Origin: [Ruminococcus] torques ATCC 27756
Lineage (GTDB): Bacteria > Bacillota > Clostridia > Lachnospirales > Lachnospiraceae
Assembly (NCBI RefSeq): GCF_000153925.1
Contig: NZ_DS264345.1
Coordinates: 1-64,000, forward strand
Length of the DNA stretch: 64,000 nucleotides
Direction of reading: 5' to 3'
A program made the translations under genes and the position numbers. The notes beneath the pieces were generated by a model, which was not told the DNA's origin, did not search any database, and worked only from the letters and a program-made list of their open reading frames with translations. How positions within the stretch are numbered: the stretch's first letter is position 1; every line of letters starts with the position of its first letter. This document shows positions 44,298 to 52,248 of the stretch, piece after piece.

Positions 44298-44975
44298 ATG
44301 AAAGAAAGAATAAATGTTTTGAGTACGGAAATGGACTGCATAACAGCGAAGGAAGCGATGTTAAAAGCGATTGCGTTTCTGGAAAGAGAGTCGGTTGATA
44401 TTATCGAAGTTTTATCTATGAGCGCATTGATGCGCGCGCGGGATGAAGACGAGTGGATAAGATCGACATCCGGATTTGGTCTTATTCTGCCCGGAGAGAC
44501 AGAAATTCTCGAAGCGGCAGGGGAAACCGACAGGATAAAACTAAGAGAAGCGGAAAATCAGACATTTATAAAAATGTTTATGAAATACCTTCAGAAGAAC
44601 AGAAAAAGAGTTTTTTTGCTTGCCGAATCGGAAGAAAAGCTAAATACTGTGGAAAATGCCATGAAGTATTATGACAAAGGAATTTTTCTGACGGGACACG
44701 CGCTGATCAAAGAGGGAGAAAACCGGGAAGAAGACGTAGTCAATGAGATCAACGGAACAGAGACGGACTGTATCTTGTCCGTACTGACTTCTCCTTATCA
44801 AGAAAAGTTTATCGCGGAAAATCAAGCTCTTTTAAATGTAAAACTGTGGTTCGGATGTGGAACTCTGCTTGAAAAAAGTTATGGCGAGAGAAAGCTTTCC
44901 AAAAGGCTCTCCCGGTTTCTGCTGAAAAAGCGATTTCATCTGTTAGTAGGGAAACAACAGAAAAAATCAGACTAG
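44298..44975 (+). CDS. WecB/TagA/CpsF-family glycosyltransferase-like protein
   Basis: 225 residues from the ATG at 44298, five bases after AGGTGA. The family order is recognisable: MDCITAKEAMLKAIAFLE, a region corresponding to the UDP-sugar motif, RVFLLAESEEKLNTV, and the C-terminal KLWFGCGTLLEKSYG and LLKKRF parts. Normal members transfer N-acetylmannosamine in wall teichoic acid or antigen synthesis. The motifs here are weak and the usual catalytic aspartate region is altered (SMSALMRARDED), so activity is uncertain. It ends before a terminator. Confidence 0.7.
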   Translation: MKERINVLSTEMDCITAKEAMLKAIAFLERESVDIIEVLSMSALMRARDEDEWIRSTSGFGLILPGETEILEAAGETDRIKLREAENQTFIKMFMKYLQKNRKRVFLLAESEEKLNTVENAMKYYDKGIFLTGHALIKEGENREEDVVNEINGTETDCILSVLTSPYQEKFIAENQALLNVKLWFGCGTLLEKSYGERKLSKRLSRFLLKKRFHLLVGKQQKKSD

Positions 44976-45056
44976 ACAAAAGCGGGAAAAATGTCCATAT
45001 ATGGAATTTGTGAACAATGTATAGACATTAAAATATGAATTTTTTGTAAAATATCT

Positions 45057-45098
45057 GAGGAAATGCATAAAAAATATGTATTTCCTCTTTCTTTTTTT
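45057..45098 (+). terminator. Terminator before the PucR-ftsEX region
   Basis: gaggaaatgcata and tatgtatttcctc pair with one G-T pair around an A-rich loop and run into a T-rich stretch. Confidence 0.8.
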
Positions 45099-45206
45099 GC
45101 TGTTTTGCATTAATATAATATACGAATCTAAGAAAGAGGAATATTTTCGCTTTTAAAGTTTGTGAAAAATGTACATGATATAAATCCAAGGAGTGGAGGA
45201 ACAGGC

Positions 45207-46298
45207 ATGATTTCAAATCAGATACTTCAGAATACGATCGACGGATTGAAAGGAATTTCCAAAGTTGACTTCTCAGTATTAGATACAGAGGGAAAGGAAC
45301 TGGCATCTACATTAGACAATGCGCAGGAACGAAACAGCGCGGTAATCTCGTTTGTAGAATCGCCTGCGGACAGTCAGGTAATACAGGGATGTCAGTTTTT
45401 TAAGATTTTTGACGAGCAGAGGCTTGAGTACGTACTGCTGGCGGAAGGTGACAGCGAGACGGCGTATATGCTCGGCAAAGTTGCGGCATTCCAGATCCAC
45501 AGTCTGCTGGTAGCTTATAAAGAAAGGTTCGACAAAGATAATTTTATTAAAAATCTTCTTCTGGACAACCTTCTGTTGGTAGACATTTATAACCGTGCTA
45601 AAAAATTACATATTGACACGGAGGTAAAACGTGTTATCTTTATTATTGAGACATCACACGAAAAGGATAATGCCGCGCTTGAGAATGTGAGAAATCTTCT
45701 TGGCGGAAAATCAAAAGATTTTATTACTGCGGTTGATGAGAAGAATATCATTGTAGTAAAAGAACTCACAGAAAAAGACGGGGCGAAAGAGCTTGAGAAG
45801 ATGGCGAAGGAAATGCTCGACATGCTGAAGGAAGATACAAAGGACGAGCAGATCCGTATTGCATACGGTACGATCATCAGCGACATCAAGGAAGTATCCA
45901 AGTCCTATAAAGAGGCGAAGCTTGCGCTTGACGTAGGGAAAATTTTCTTTGCGGAAAAGGATATTGTTGCATTTACGACACTTGGTATCGGCCGTCTGAT
46001 CTATCAGCTCCCGATTCCGTTGTGCAAGATGTTTATCAGAGAGATTTTCGAGGGGAAATCGCCGGATGATTTTGATGAGGAGACATTGACAACGATCAAT
46101 AAATTTTTTGAGAACAGTCTGAATGTATCGGAAACATCCCGGCAGTTGTACATTCACAGAAATACTCTTGTATACAGACTGGATAAACTTCAGAAGAGCA
46201 CGGGGCTTGATCTGCGTGTGTTTGAGGATGCGATCACGTTCAAGATCGCGCTTATGGTTGTAAAATATATGAAATATATGGAATCATTAGAGTATTAG
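45207..46298 (+). CDS. PucR/CdaR-type helix-turn-helix regulator
   Basis: 363 residues from the ATG at 45207, with GGAGG upstream. The N-terminal part resembles a small-molecule sensor (about 1-130) and the middle a degenerate GGDEF-like domain (about 130-280). The C-terminal PucR helix-turn-helix reads NVSETSRQLYIHRNTLVYRLDKLQ (about 310-333). Such proteins control diacid, purine or sugar use. Here the gene lies directly before ftsE, with only ~35 bases between, so it may influence or simply co-transcribe with cell-division genes. The ligand is unknown. Confidence 0.85.
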   Translation: MISNQILQNTIDGLKGISKVDFSVLDTEGKELASTLDNAQERNSAVISFVESPADSQVIQGCQFFKIFDEQRLEYVLLAEGDSETAYMLGKVAAFQIHSLLVAYKERFDKDNFIKNLLLDNLLLVDIYNRAKKLHIDTEVKRVIFIIETSHEKDNAALENVRNLLGGKSKDFITAVDEKNIIVVKELTEKDGAKELEKMAKEMLDMLKEDTKDEQIRIAYGTIISDIKEVSKSYKEAKLALDVGKIFFAEKDIVAFTTLGIGRLIYQLPIPLCKMFIREIFEGKSPDDFDEETLTTINKFFENSLNVSETSRQLYIHRNTLVYRLDKLQKSTGLDLRVFEDAITFKIALMVVKYMKYMESLEY

Positions 46299-46332
46299 AT
46301 CTTACAGGAGTATAAATAATTAGGAGGAACTT

Positions 46333-47019
46333 ATGATTGAATTAAGAAACGTGACGAAAGAGTACTCTAAGGGCAATTCAGCTCTTAACGGAGTCTCTGT
46401 GAAAATCGAACGGGGAGAATTCGTTTTCATCGTCGGAGACAGCGGCTCGGGAAAGTCTACCCTGATTCGTTTGATCATGAAGGAGTTGAATCCGACTGAG
46501 GGAACGATCATAGTAAACGGGCAGAACCTGAATCGTATGAAACACCGCAATATCGCGAAATACAGAAGAGGATTGGGCGTTGTGTTTCAGGACTTCCGTC
46601 TTTTGAGAGACAGAAACATTTATGAAAATATTGCGTTTGCCCTGCGCGTGACGGAAACGCCGACAAAAGTGATCAAGAAAAAAGTGCCTGCGGCGCTTTC
46701 GCTGGTCGGTCTTGCGCAAAAATATAAATCGTTTCCGAAGGAATTATCAGGCGGAGAGCAGCAGCGAGTTGCAATCGCAAGGGCAATCGTAAACGAACCC
46801 GCTATTTTGTTGGCAGACGAGCCTACGGGAAACTTAGATCCAACGAACTCATGGGAGATCATGAGCCTTTTGAAAGAGGCGAATGAAAGAGGAACGACAG
46901 TGCTTGTCGTTACGCATAACCAGGAGATTGTAAACGAGATGAACGAGCGCGTGATCACTATGAAACAAGGTGTGATCGTCAGTGATGAACAAAAAGGTGG
47001 GTATATAGATGAGGATTAG
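46333..47019 (+). CDS. ftsE: Cell division ATP-binding protein FtsE
   Basis: A 228-residue ABC ATPase. Walker A GDSGSGKSTLIRLIM (about 36-50), signature LSGGEQQRVAIARAI (about 137-151) and Walker B ILLADEPTGNLD are intact, and the FtsE-typical IELRNVTKEY start and VVFQDFRLL are present. FtsE pairs with FtsX to control peptidoglycan hydrolases at the division site. AGGAGG precedes the ATG at 46333, and the 3' end overlaps ftsX by 11 bases. Confidence 0.95.
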   Translation: MIELRNVTKEYSKGNSALNGVSVKIERGEFVFIVGDSGSGKSTLIRLIMKELNPTEGTIIVNGQNLNRMKHRNIAKYRRGLGVVFQDFRLLRDRNIYENIAFALRVTETPTKVIKKKVPAALSLVGLAQKYKSFPKELSGGEQQRVAIARAIVNEPAILLADEPTGNLDPTNSWEIMSLLKEANERGTTVLVVTHNQEIVNEMNERVITMKQGVIVSDEQKGGYIDED

Positions 47020-47959
47020 TACATTTGGATACGTCGGAAAACAAGGCGTTAAGAATATCTGGAGAAACAAGATGTTTTCGCTCGCGTCCATTGCGACAAT
47101 GTCAGCTTGTATCTTCTTGTTTGGATTATTCTTTTCGATTATTGTAAATTTTCAGCATATTATAAAAACAGCGGAGGAAGGCGTTGCGATCACAGTATTC
47201 TTTGAAGAAGACGCTACAGATTCAGAGAAGAAAGCGATCGGGAAGGCGCTGGAAGCCCGCAAAGATGTGGCAGAAGTAAAGTACATATCGGCAGAAGAAG
47301 CATGGGAAGAATTCCAGAAGCAGTATTTTGCAGACAATCCGGAGCTGGCAGAAGGATTTAAAAACGATAACCCGCTGGCATCTTCGGACAACTATGAAGT
47401 ATATATGAAAACAGCGGAAGACAGTAAGAGTCTTACAGCGAGAAGCCGTTCTCTTTCGGAGACGCAGAAAGAACTTGTTTCTTATGCACAAAAACTGGAC
47501 GGCGTACGAGAAGTAAACAAGTCGGACGTAGTAGCGAAGATGCTTTCAAGCGTAAATACACTTGTAGCGGTTATTTCGATCACAATTATCATTATCCTTC
47601 TCGGAGTTTCGATCTTCCTGATCAGTAATACCGTTACGATGGGTATTACCGTGCGAAAAGAAGAGATTGCGATCATGAAGTACATCGGAGCGAAAGACTT
47701 TGTCGTTCGTTCTCCGTTCGTGATCGAAGGTCTTATCATTGGTATTTTCGGCGCGGCGATTCCGCTTGTACTGCTGTACTTCCTGTATGATAAAGCAGTT
47801 CAGTACATTATGGTGAAATTCAGTATTCTTGAGAATATTATTACATTCCTTCCGGTGTCGACTGTATATCAGATCTTACTCCCGATCGGTGTGGTAATGG
47901 GAATCGGAATCGGTTTCCTCGGAAGTTTCTTTACGGTGCGCAAACATCTGAAAGTATAG
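47009..47959 (+). CDS. ftsX: Cell division protein FtsX
   Basis: A 316-residue membrane protein with a first membrane segment (about 22-45), a large extracytoplasmic loop (about 50-180) and three further segments near 190, 240 and 285 (MacB-like FtsX domain; EEIAIMKYIGAKDFVVRSPFVIEG). It transmits FtsE ATP hydrolysis to an extracellular hydrolase. The M23 protein encoded 12 bases downstream is the likely partner. The ATG at 47009 lies within the end of ftsE. Confidence 0.95.
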   Translation: MRISTFGYVGKQGVKNIWRNKMFSLASIATMSACIFLFGLFFSIIVNFQHIIKTAEEGVAITVFFEEDATDSEKKAIGKALEARKDVAEVKYISAEEAWEEFQKQYFADNPELAEGFKNDNPLASSDNYEVYMKTAEDSKSLTARSRSLSETQKELVSYAQKLDGVREVNKSDVVAKMLSSVNTLVAVISITIIIILLGVSIFLISNTVTMGITVRKEEIAIMKYIGAKDFVVRSPFVIEGLIIGIFGAAIPLVLLYFLYDKAVQYIMVKFSILENIITFLPVSTVYQILLPIGVVMGIGIGFLGSFFTVRKHLKV

Positions 47960-47971
47960 GAGGTATACTCG

Positions 47972-49066
47972 ATGAAGTGTAGAATGAAGAGGGTGGCGAG
48001 TTTATTTCTTGCGTTGGCGCTGTGTGCCGGAATGACGATGAACGTAGGGGCTGTTACCGTTCAGGAAGCGGAAAATAAAGCGGACGAGCTTGAAGGCAAA
48101 AAAGAACAGGCTGAGGCAGAGGCGAAAGATCTCACGGAAAAATTAAAAGGGATCGTTGCCGATATGGAAGAAACGCAGAAGAAACTGACAGAAAAAGAAG
48201 AGGAGATCGAACAGGTTGAAAATGAACTTGTTCAGGCTCAGATTGATGCGAATGATCAGTATGAGAGAATGAAAGTTCGTATCAAATATATGTATGAGAG
48301 TGGAAATACTCAGTTTGTAGCCGTTCTTGCCGAGAGTAAGAATATGGGAGATTTTCTGAATAAGGCAGAATATATTTCTCAAATCTCAGAGTATGACAGA
48401 GACGAACTTATAAGGTATCAGGATACGGTTGAAGAAATCGAGGTGAAAGAAGAAGAGGTTCAGGCAGAATATGAGGAACTGAATACGCTTCAGACAAAGC
48501 TTGTCGGTCAGCAGACGGAAGTTCAGAAAATGATCGATGAGAATAAAGAAAAACTTAGCAATATCCAGTCGGAGATCGATGCGAATGCTGCTGCATTGGA
48601 AAAGGCAAAAGAAGTTGAAAGAATCCAACAGGAGCAGGCAGGAAATAATTATATTCCTTCAACGGGCGGAAACGTCGTGAGCGGAAACGGATATTTTACG
48701 CACCCGTGTCCGGGTATGTCGTACCAATCCAGTTATTTTGGCGAGATCAGGCCATATGAGGTCGGCGGCCATAAAGGACATGATTATGCTGCGGCTGTAG
48801 GAACACCTACATATGCGGCTGCGGCAGGAACGGTTGTGATCGCCGGATTCAGCTACAGCGCCGGAAACTGGGTTGTTATTAATCACGGAAACGGACTTGT
48901 GACAAAATATATGCATCACAGCGCACTTGCCGTCAGAGCAGGGCAATATGTAGAGAAAGGTCAGCAGATCGGATATGTGGGAAGCACAGGGCAGTCAACC
49001 GGACCGCATCTTCATTTTCAGGTGGAGCTGAATAATGTACCTGTAAATCCTGATTTGTATATGTAA
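47972..49066 (+). CDS. EnvC-like M23 peptidoglycan hydrolase or activator
   Basis: 364 residues: a signal peptide (about 1-27), a long coiled coil (about 30-215) and a C-terminal LytM/M23 domain (about 235-362). The zinc-site motifs HKGHD (near 267) and HLHF (near 346) look intact, so it may cleave peptide cross-links itself, unlike E. coli EnvC. The coiled coil followed by LytM is the architecture that docks on the FtsX loop. It follows ftsX with AGGAGG between them. Confidence 0.92.
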   Translation: MKCRMKRVASLFLALALCAGMTMNVGAVTVQEAENKADELEGKKEQAEAEAKDLTEKLKGIVADMEETQKKLTEKEEEIEQVENELVQAQIDANDQYERMKVRIKYMYESGNTQFVAVLAESKNMGDFLNKAEYISQISEYDRDELIRYQDTVEEIEVKEEEVQAEYEELNTLQTKLVGQQTEVQKMIDENKEKLSNIQSEIDANAAALEKAKEVERIQQEQAGNNYIPSTGGNVVSGNGYFTHPCPGMSYQSSYFGEIRPYEVGGHKGHDYAAAVGTPTYAAAAGTVVIAGFSYSAGNWVVINHGNGLVTKYMHHSALAVRAGQYVEKGQQIGYVGSTGQSTGPHLHFQVELNNVPVNPDLYM

Positions 49067-49335
49067 AGTGGTTATACATAGGAATAGCCGGGGGTAATGA
49101 TTCAGTCAGTGAAATTTACTATATGGGAGATTTCCCGTATATGGAAGAAGAGGGGAGACAAGGCAGAGTATGATCTGTTTTGTCTTTCTTCTGTATAGAC
49201 AAAAAGTTTGGCGACATTTCATAAAAGTCGAATGGGAAATAAAAACGGTTATATAATAGATAGAGGGGCGTTGGAAAGTAATGCGATGTGATGTAAGAAA
49301 ATTTGCGGATGAACGAAAACAGGGGAATGAAAAAC

Positions 49336-50628
49336 ATGGATCAAACTAGTAATAATCAAAATGAGTCGGATGAAATCAAGATGAGTCGGGGCAGCGTGGA
49401 TGCAAATGAAGGTTCTTTAGGCAGCGGGAAGAAAAAAAGCAGATTCGGGATTGGCGTTCTTGTAGGAATCGTGATCGGCGCAGTTATAATTACCGGAGTA
49501 TGGGGAGCTGCAAAGGTGGTATCTGCCGTATTTTTCAAAGGCAATTTTGCAACGGAAAGTACATCAAGATCAGATATGGAACATAAACTTGACAGGCTTA
49601 ACGCGTTGATAGAGAAGTATTATCTGTATGAAGATGAGATTGATAAAGATGCCCTTGTAGAAGGTATTTATTCAGGGTATGCAGGCGCGCTGGGAGATCC
49701 GTATACAGAATACTACGATGAACAGGAAGCGAAGGAGCTTTTTGAAACAACGAACGGTGAATTTTTCGGAATCGGAGCATCGATGTCGAAGCAGCTCGGA
49801 ACAGATGAGATTACGATCGTCAATGTGTATGAAGATTCACCTGCAGACAAGGCGGGCTTGAAATCAGGCGATATCTTATATAAGGTAGACGAACATGAGA
49901 CGGCGGGATATGAACTGGATACAGTCGTTTCGTGGATCAAAGGCGAAAAAGGTACGTCGGTTGTCCTCCATGTGCTAAGAGACGGAAAAGAAGTTGAAGT
50001 GACGGCTGTCAGGGATAAGATCGAAGTACAGACAGTCGCATATGAAATGAAAGAAGATCAGATTGGCTATATCGCTGTAAGCGAGTTTGACAGCGTAACT
50101 TATCATCAATTTGAAACGGCGCTGGAAGATCTTGAAAAGCAGGGAATGAAAGGGCTTGTAATTGATCTTCGTAATAATCCCGGCGGAAATTTTGATACAG
50201 TAACAGATATGCTGAAGCTGCTTCTTCCGGAAGGAGTGATCGTGTCGACAAAAGACAAAGAAGGGAATGTAGAAGAAGTTACTTGCGACGGAGCAAATGA
50301 ATTTGATAAGCCGCTTGCCGTACTTGTAAATCAATACAGCGCCAGCGCGTCGGAGATTTTCAGCGGAGCTGTGCAGGATTACGGCATCGGAGAGATCGTC
50401 GGTATGACGACTTATGGAAAAGGGGTCGTTCAGCAGTTAATGGATCTTGGAGACGGAACATGCTTAAAAATGACAATCGCAGAATACTATACTCCAAACG
50501 GACGGAGCATCAACGGCAAAGGCGTAGAGCCTGACGTGGAAGTAGAGTATGAATACGATGAGAATAATCCCGAAGCAGACACCCAGTTAGAGAAAGCTTT
50601 GGAAGTAGTGAAAGATCAAAATAAATAA
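49336..50628 (+). CDS. S41 family C-terminal processing peptidase
   Basis: About 430 residues from the ATG at 49336, nine bases after AGGGGA; ATGs at 49309 and 49327 are less well placed. One membrane anchor (about 38-60) is followed by a PDZ domain (about 125-205) and the S41 protease core with LRNNPGG, the catalytic serine in NQYSASASEIFSG (near 337) and lysine in TTYGKGVVQ (near 362). It cleaves exported proteins outside the membrane. Its location after ftsEX and the M23 gene suggests turnover of wall hydrolases, as is known for Ctp proteases. Confidence 0.93.
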   Translation: MDQTSNNQNESDEIKMSRGSVDANEGSLGSGKKKSRFGIGVLVGIVIGAVIITGVWGAAKVVSAVFFKGNFATESTSRSDMEHKLDRLNALIEKYYLYEDEIDKDALVEGIYSGYAGALGDPYTEYYDEQEAKELFETTNGEFFGIGASMSKQLGTDEITIVNVYEDSPADKAGLKSGDILYKVDEHETAGYELDTVVSWIKGEKGTSVVLHVLRDGKEVEVTAVRDKIEVQTVAYEMKEDQIGYIAVSEFDSVTYHQFETALEDLEKQGMKGLVIDLRNNPGGNFDTVTDMLKLLLPEGVIVSTKDKEGNVEEVTCDGANEFDKPLAVLVNQYSASASEIFSGAVQDYGIGEIVGMTTYGKGVVQQLMDLGDGTCLKMTIAEYYTPNGRSINGKGVEPDVEVEYEYDENNPEADTQLEKALEVVKDQNK

Positions 50629-50713
50629 AACAAAAACAATATGGGCGGACAATATGGAACAGAATAAGTTTAACGGAAAAATCTGAGCAGAAAGTCTGAA
50701 CATCTGAACAGAA

Positions 50714-50744
50714 AAAGCGGAACAGTGAACTGTCCGCTTTTTTC
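50714..50744 (+). terminator. Terminator after the Ctp gene
   Basis: aagcggaacagt and ctgtccgctt pair with one mismatch and run into TTTTTT. Confidence 0.85.
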
Positions 50745-50811
50745 GTAATTATTCAAATTGTTTTTTAATAAGTTTTTAAATCGGTTTTTTGAATCGGTTT
50801 TTCGTGTGGGC

Positions 50812-51090
50812 TCATTTTGAATCGTTTAGTTTTGGACTTTTCGCCTTACAGATGAGCTGAGTCATTGTTCCCATCGGACAGTAAACGCACCAGCTTCTCG
50901 GTTTGAACAAGATCATTGTTGCAACCCCAAGTACGGTAGATGTCAGCATGACACTGTAAAATCCAAAAGTAAACTGTGCGACGCCCGGATGGAATAGTGT
51001 TCCGTGGTATGCCCAATCCCACGGGAGCGAAAATGTCCAGAGCAGGGAGACTGCCTGTTTTAAGCTGTGGACGGACCTCCTAAAAGTTTG
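50812..51090 (-). pseudogene. Remnant of a 4Fe-4S-type membrane protein
   Basis: A frame ending at 50812 encodes LKQAVSLLWTFSLPWDWAYHG and a membrane segment, then FKPRSWCVYCPMGTMTQLICKAK, a CxxCP cysteine motif like that of membrane iron-sulfur proteins of the NapH/CcoG type. A good AGGAGG site lies about 51072-51077 on the minus strand, but no ATG, GTG or TTG follows at usable distance; the only in-frame start is a TTG at 51144 without a site. Other cysteine clusters of the full-length family are missing. It looks like a decayed or truncated gene; an intact short protein with an unusual start is the alternative. Confidence 0.5.
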
Positions 51091-51276
51091 TTCTATTAAT
51101 ATATAGCATAGAGGATGATAAGATTCTGTGATATAATCACGCAAGCAGATGACAATGTGCTTTTTGGCGCTTTTCGGTGATTCCTGAAGTATTTGTTTTC
51201 CTTTTATACATGACGAAACAGGAAAATTTTGATATAGTATATAAGTGCGAAAAATCGGATTGTGAGGAGTTAAGAA

Positions 51277-51546
51277 ATGGATATATTGATTGTTATGTGT
51301 ATCGGGATTTTAGTAGGAAGAGTTTCAATCCTGCGCAGGGCGAAAAAGAAAAATGAATATCTTTCTTTGTTTTGTACGTTTATTTTGATTTTTTCTATGG
51401 GAGTCATGCTTGGAAAGAAAGATCATTTTTTTGAAGAATTATCATCGCTTGGTCTGACAAGCTTTCTCTTTTTCCTTATACCGACCGTGCTTTCTATCGG
51501 ATTGGTTTACTGGCTGACAAGAGTTTTTATGAAGAAAGATAAATAG
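51277..51546 (+). CDS. Small subunit of a split LysO-type exporter
   Basis: 89 residues with three hydrophobic segments: IVMCIGILVGRVS, CTFILIFSMGVMLGKK and FLFFLIPTVLSIGLVYWLTRVF. This corresponds to the N-terminal part of LysO (DUF340), which in E. coli is one protein that exports lysine. The rest is encoded 41 bases downstream. AGGAG precedes the ATG at 51277. Splitting the protein into two genes is seen in related bacteria. The substrate is inferred only from the family. Confidence 0.75.
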   Translation: MDILIVMCIGILVGRVSILRRAKKKNEYLSLFCTFILIFSMGVMLGKKDHFFEELSSLGLTSFLFFLIPTVLSIGLVYWLTRVFMKKDK

Positions 51547-51587
51547 GCCGTTGTAAAAAATAAAGTTTTAGGAAAGAAGGGGTTTAG

Positions 51588-52190
51588 ATGATCGTTTTTT
51601 TAACGATATTGTCCTTAGTATCAGGACTTGTCTACGGCTATTTTGATGTGGAAAGCAGTTTCATTTCCGCAATCACGCAGAATACCCATATTGTTTTATA
51701 TATATTAATGTTCTCCGTCGGAATAAGCATCGGAATGTATGACGGTATTGTGCAGAAAATACGGGAATATCATATTAAGATTTTTATTATTCCGATCGGA
51801 ATTATTATAGGCTCTCTTTTGGGAGGAATAATTTGTTCTATGATCGTTAAAATGCCTGTTGGTCATGGGACGGCGATCGCGAGCGGATTAGGCTGGTACA
51901 GTCTTTCAGGAGCAACGATCAGCAAGCTGGTAAGCGCAGAAGCCGGAAGTATCGCTTTTTTGAGTAATCTGATGAGAGAGATCTTTTCGTTTTTTATTAT
52001 TCCGTTTTTGGCGGTACATTTTAATTATTATACGTGCATTGCACCTGCGGGAGCGACAAGTGAAGATACAACGCTTCCGGTAATGCTGAAATATACAAAT
52101 GAAGAAACGGTAGTGTTATCTGTTTTAAACGGAGTGATCTGTTCATTTTGTGTGCCGATACTTATTTCGTTTTGTTTGAATATAAAGTAA
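51588..52190 (+). CDS. Large subunit of a split LysO-type exporter
   Basis: 200 residues with about six hydrophobic segments. GISIGMYDGIVQKIREY, GTAIASGLGWYSLSGATISKL and LSNLMREIFSFFIIPFLA are the characteristic LysO stretches. The APAGATSEDTTLPVM region near the end is also conserved. It should act with the small subunit at 51277 in the membrane. GAAAGAAGGGG precedes the ATG at 51588. No lysine riboswitch was visible in the short upstream region. Confidence 0.85.
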   Translation: MIVFLTILSLVSGLVYGYFDVESSFISAITQNTHIVLYILMFSVGISIGMYDGIVQKIREYHIKIFIIPIGIIIGSLLGGIICSMIVKMPVGHGTAIASGLGWYSLSGATISKLVSAEAGSIAFLSNLMREIFSFFIIPFLAVHFNYYTCIAPAGATSEDTTLPVMLKYTNEETVVLSVLNGVICSFCVPILISFCLNIK

Positions 52191-52248
52191 AAATATATAA
52201 TCGCCGGCAGACAGGAAAAGTATAAAAGAAGAAAAGGAGACGTTGAAA

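Noticed and set aside
51145-51276. Lysine riboswitch upstream of the LysO-type genes
   Set aside because: The gap of about 130 bases is too short for the full aptamer and lacks its conserved elements.
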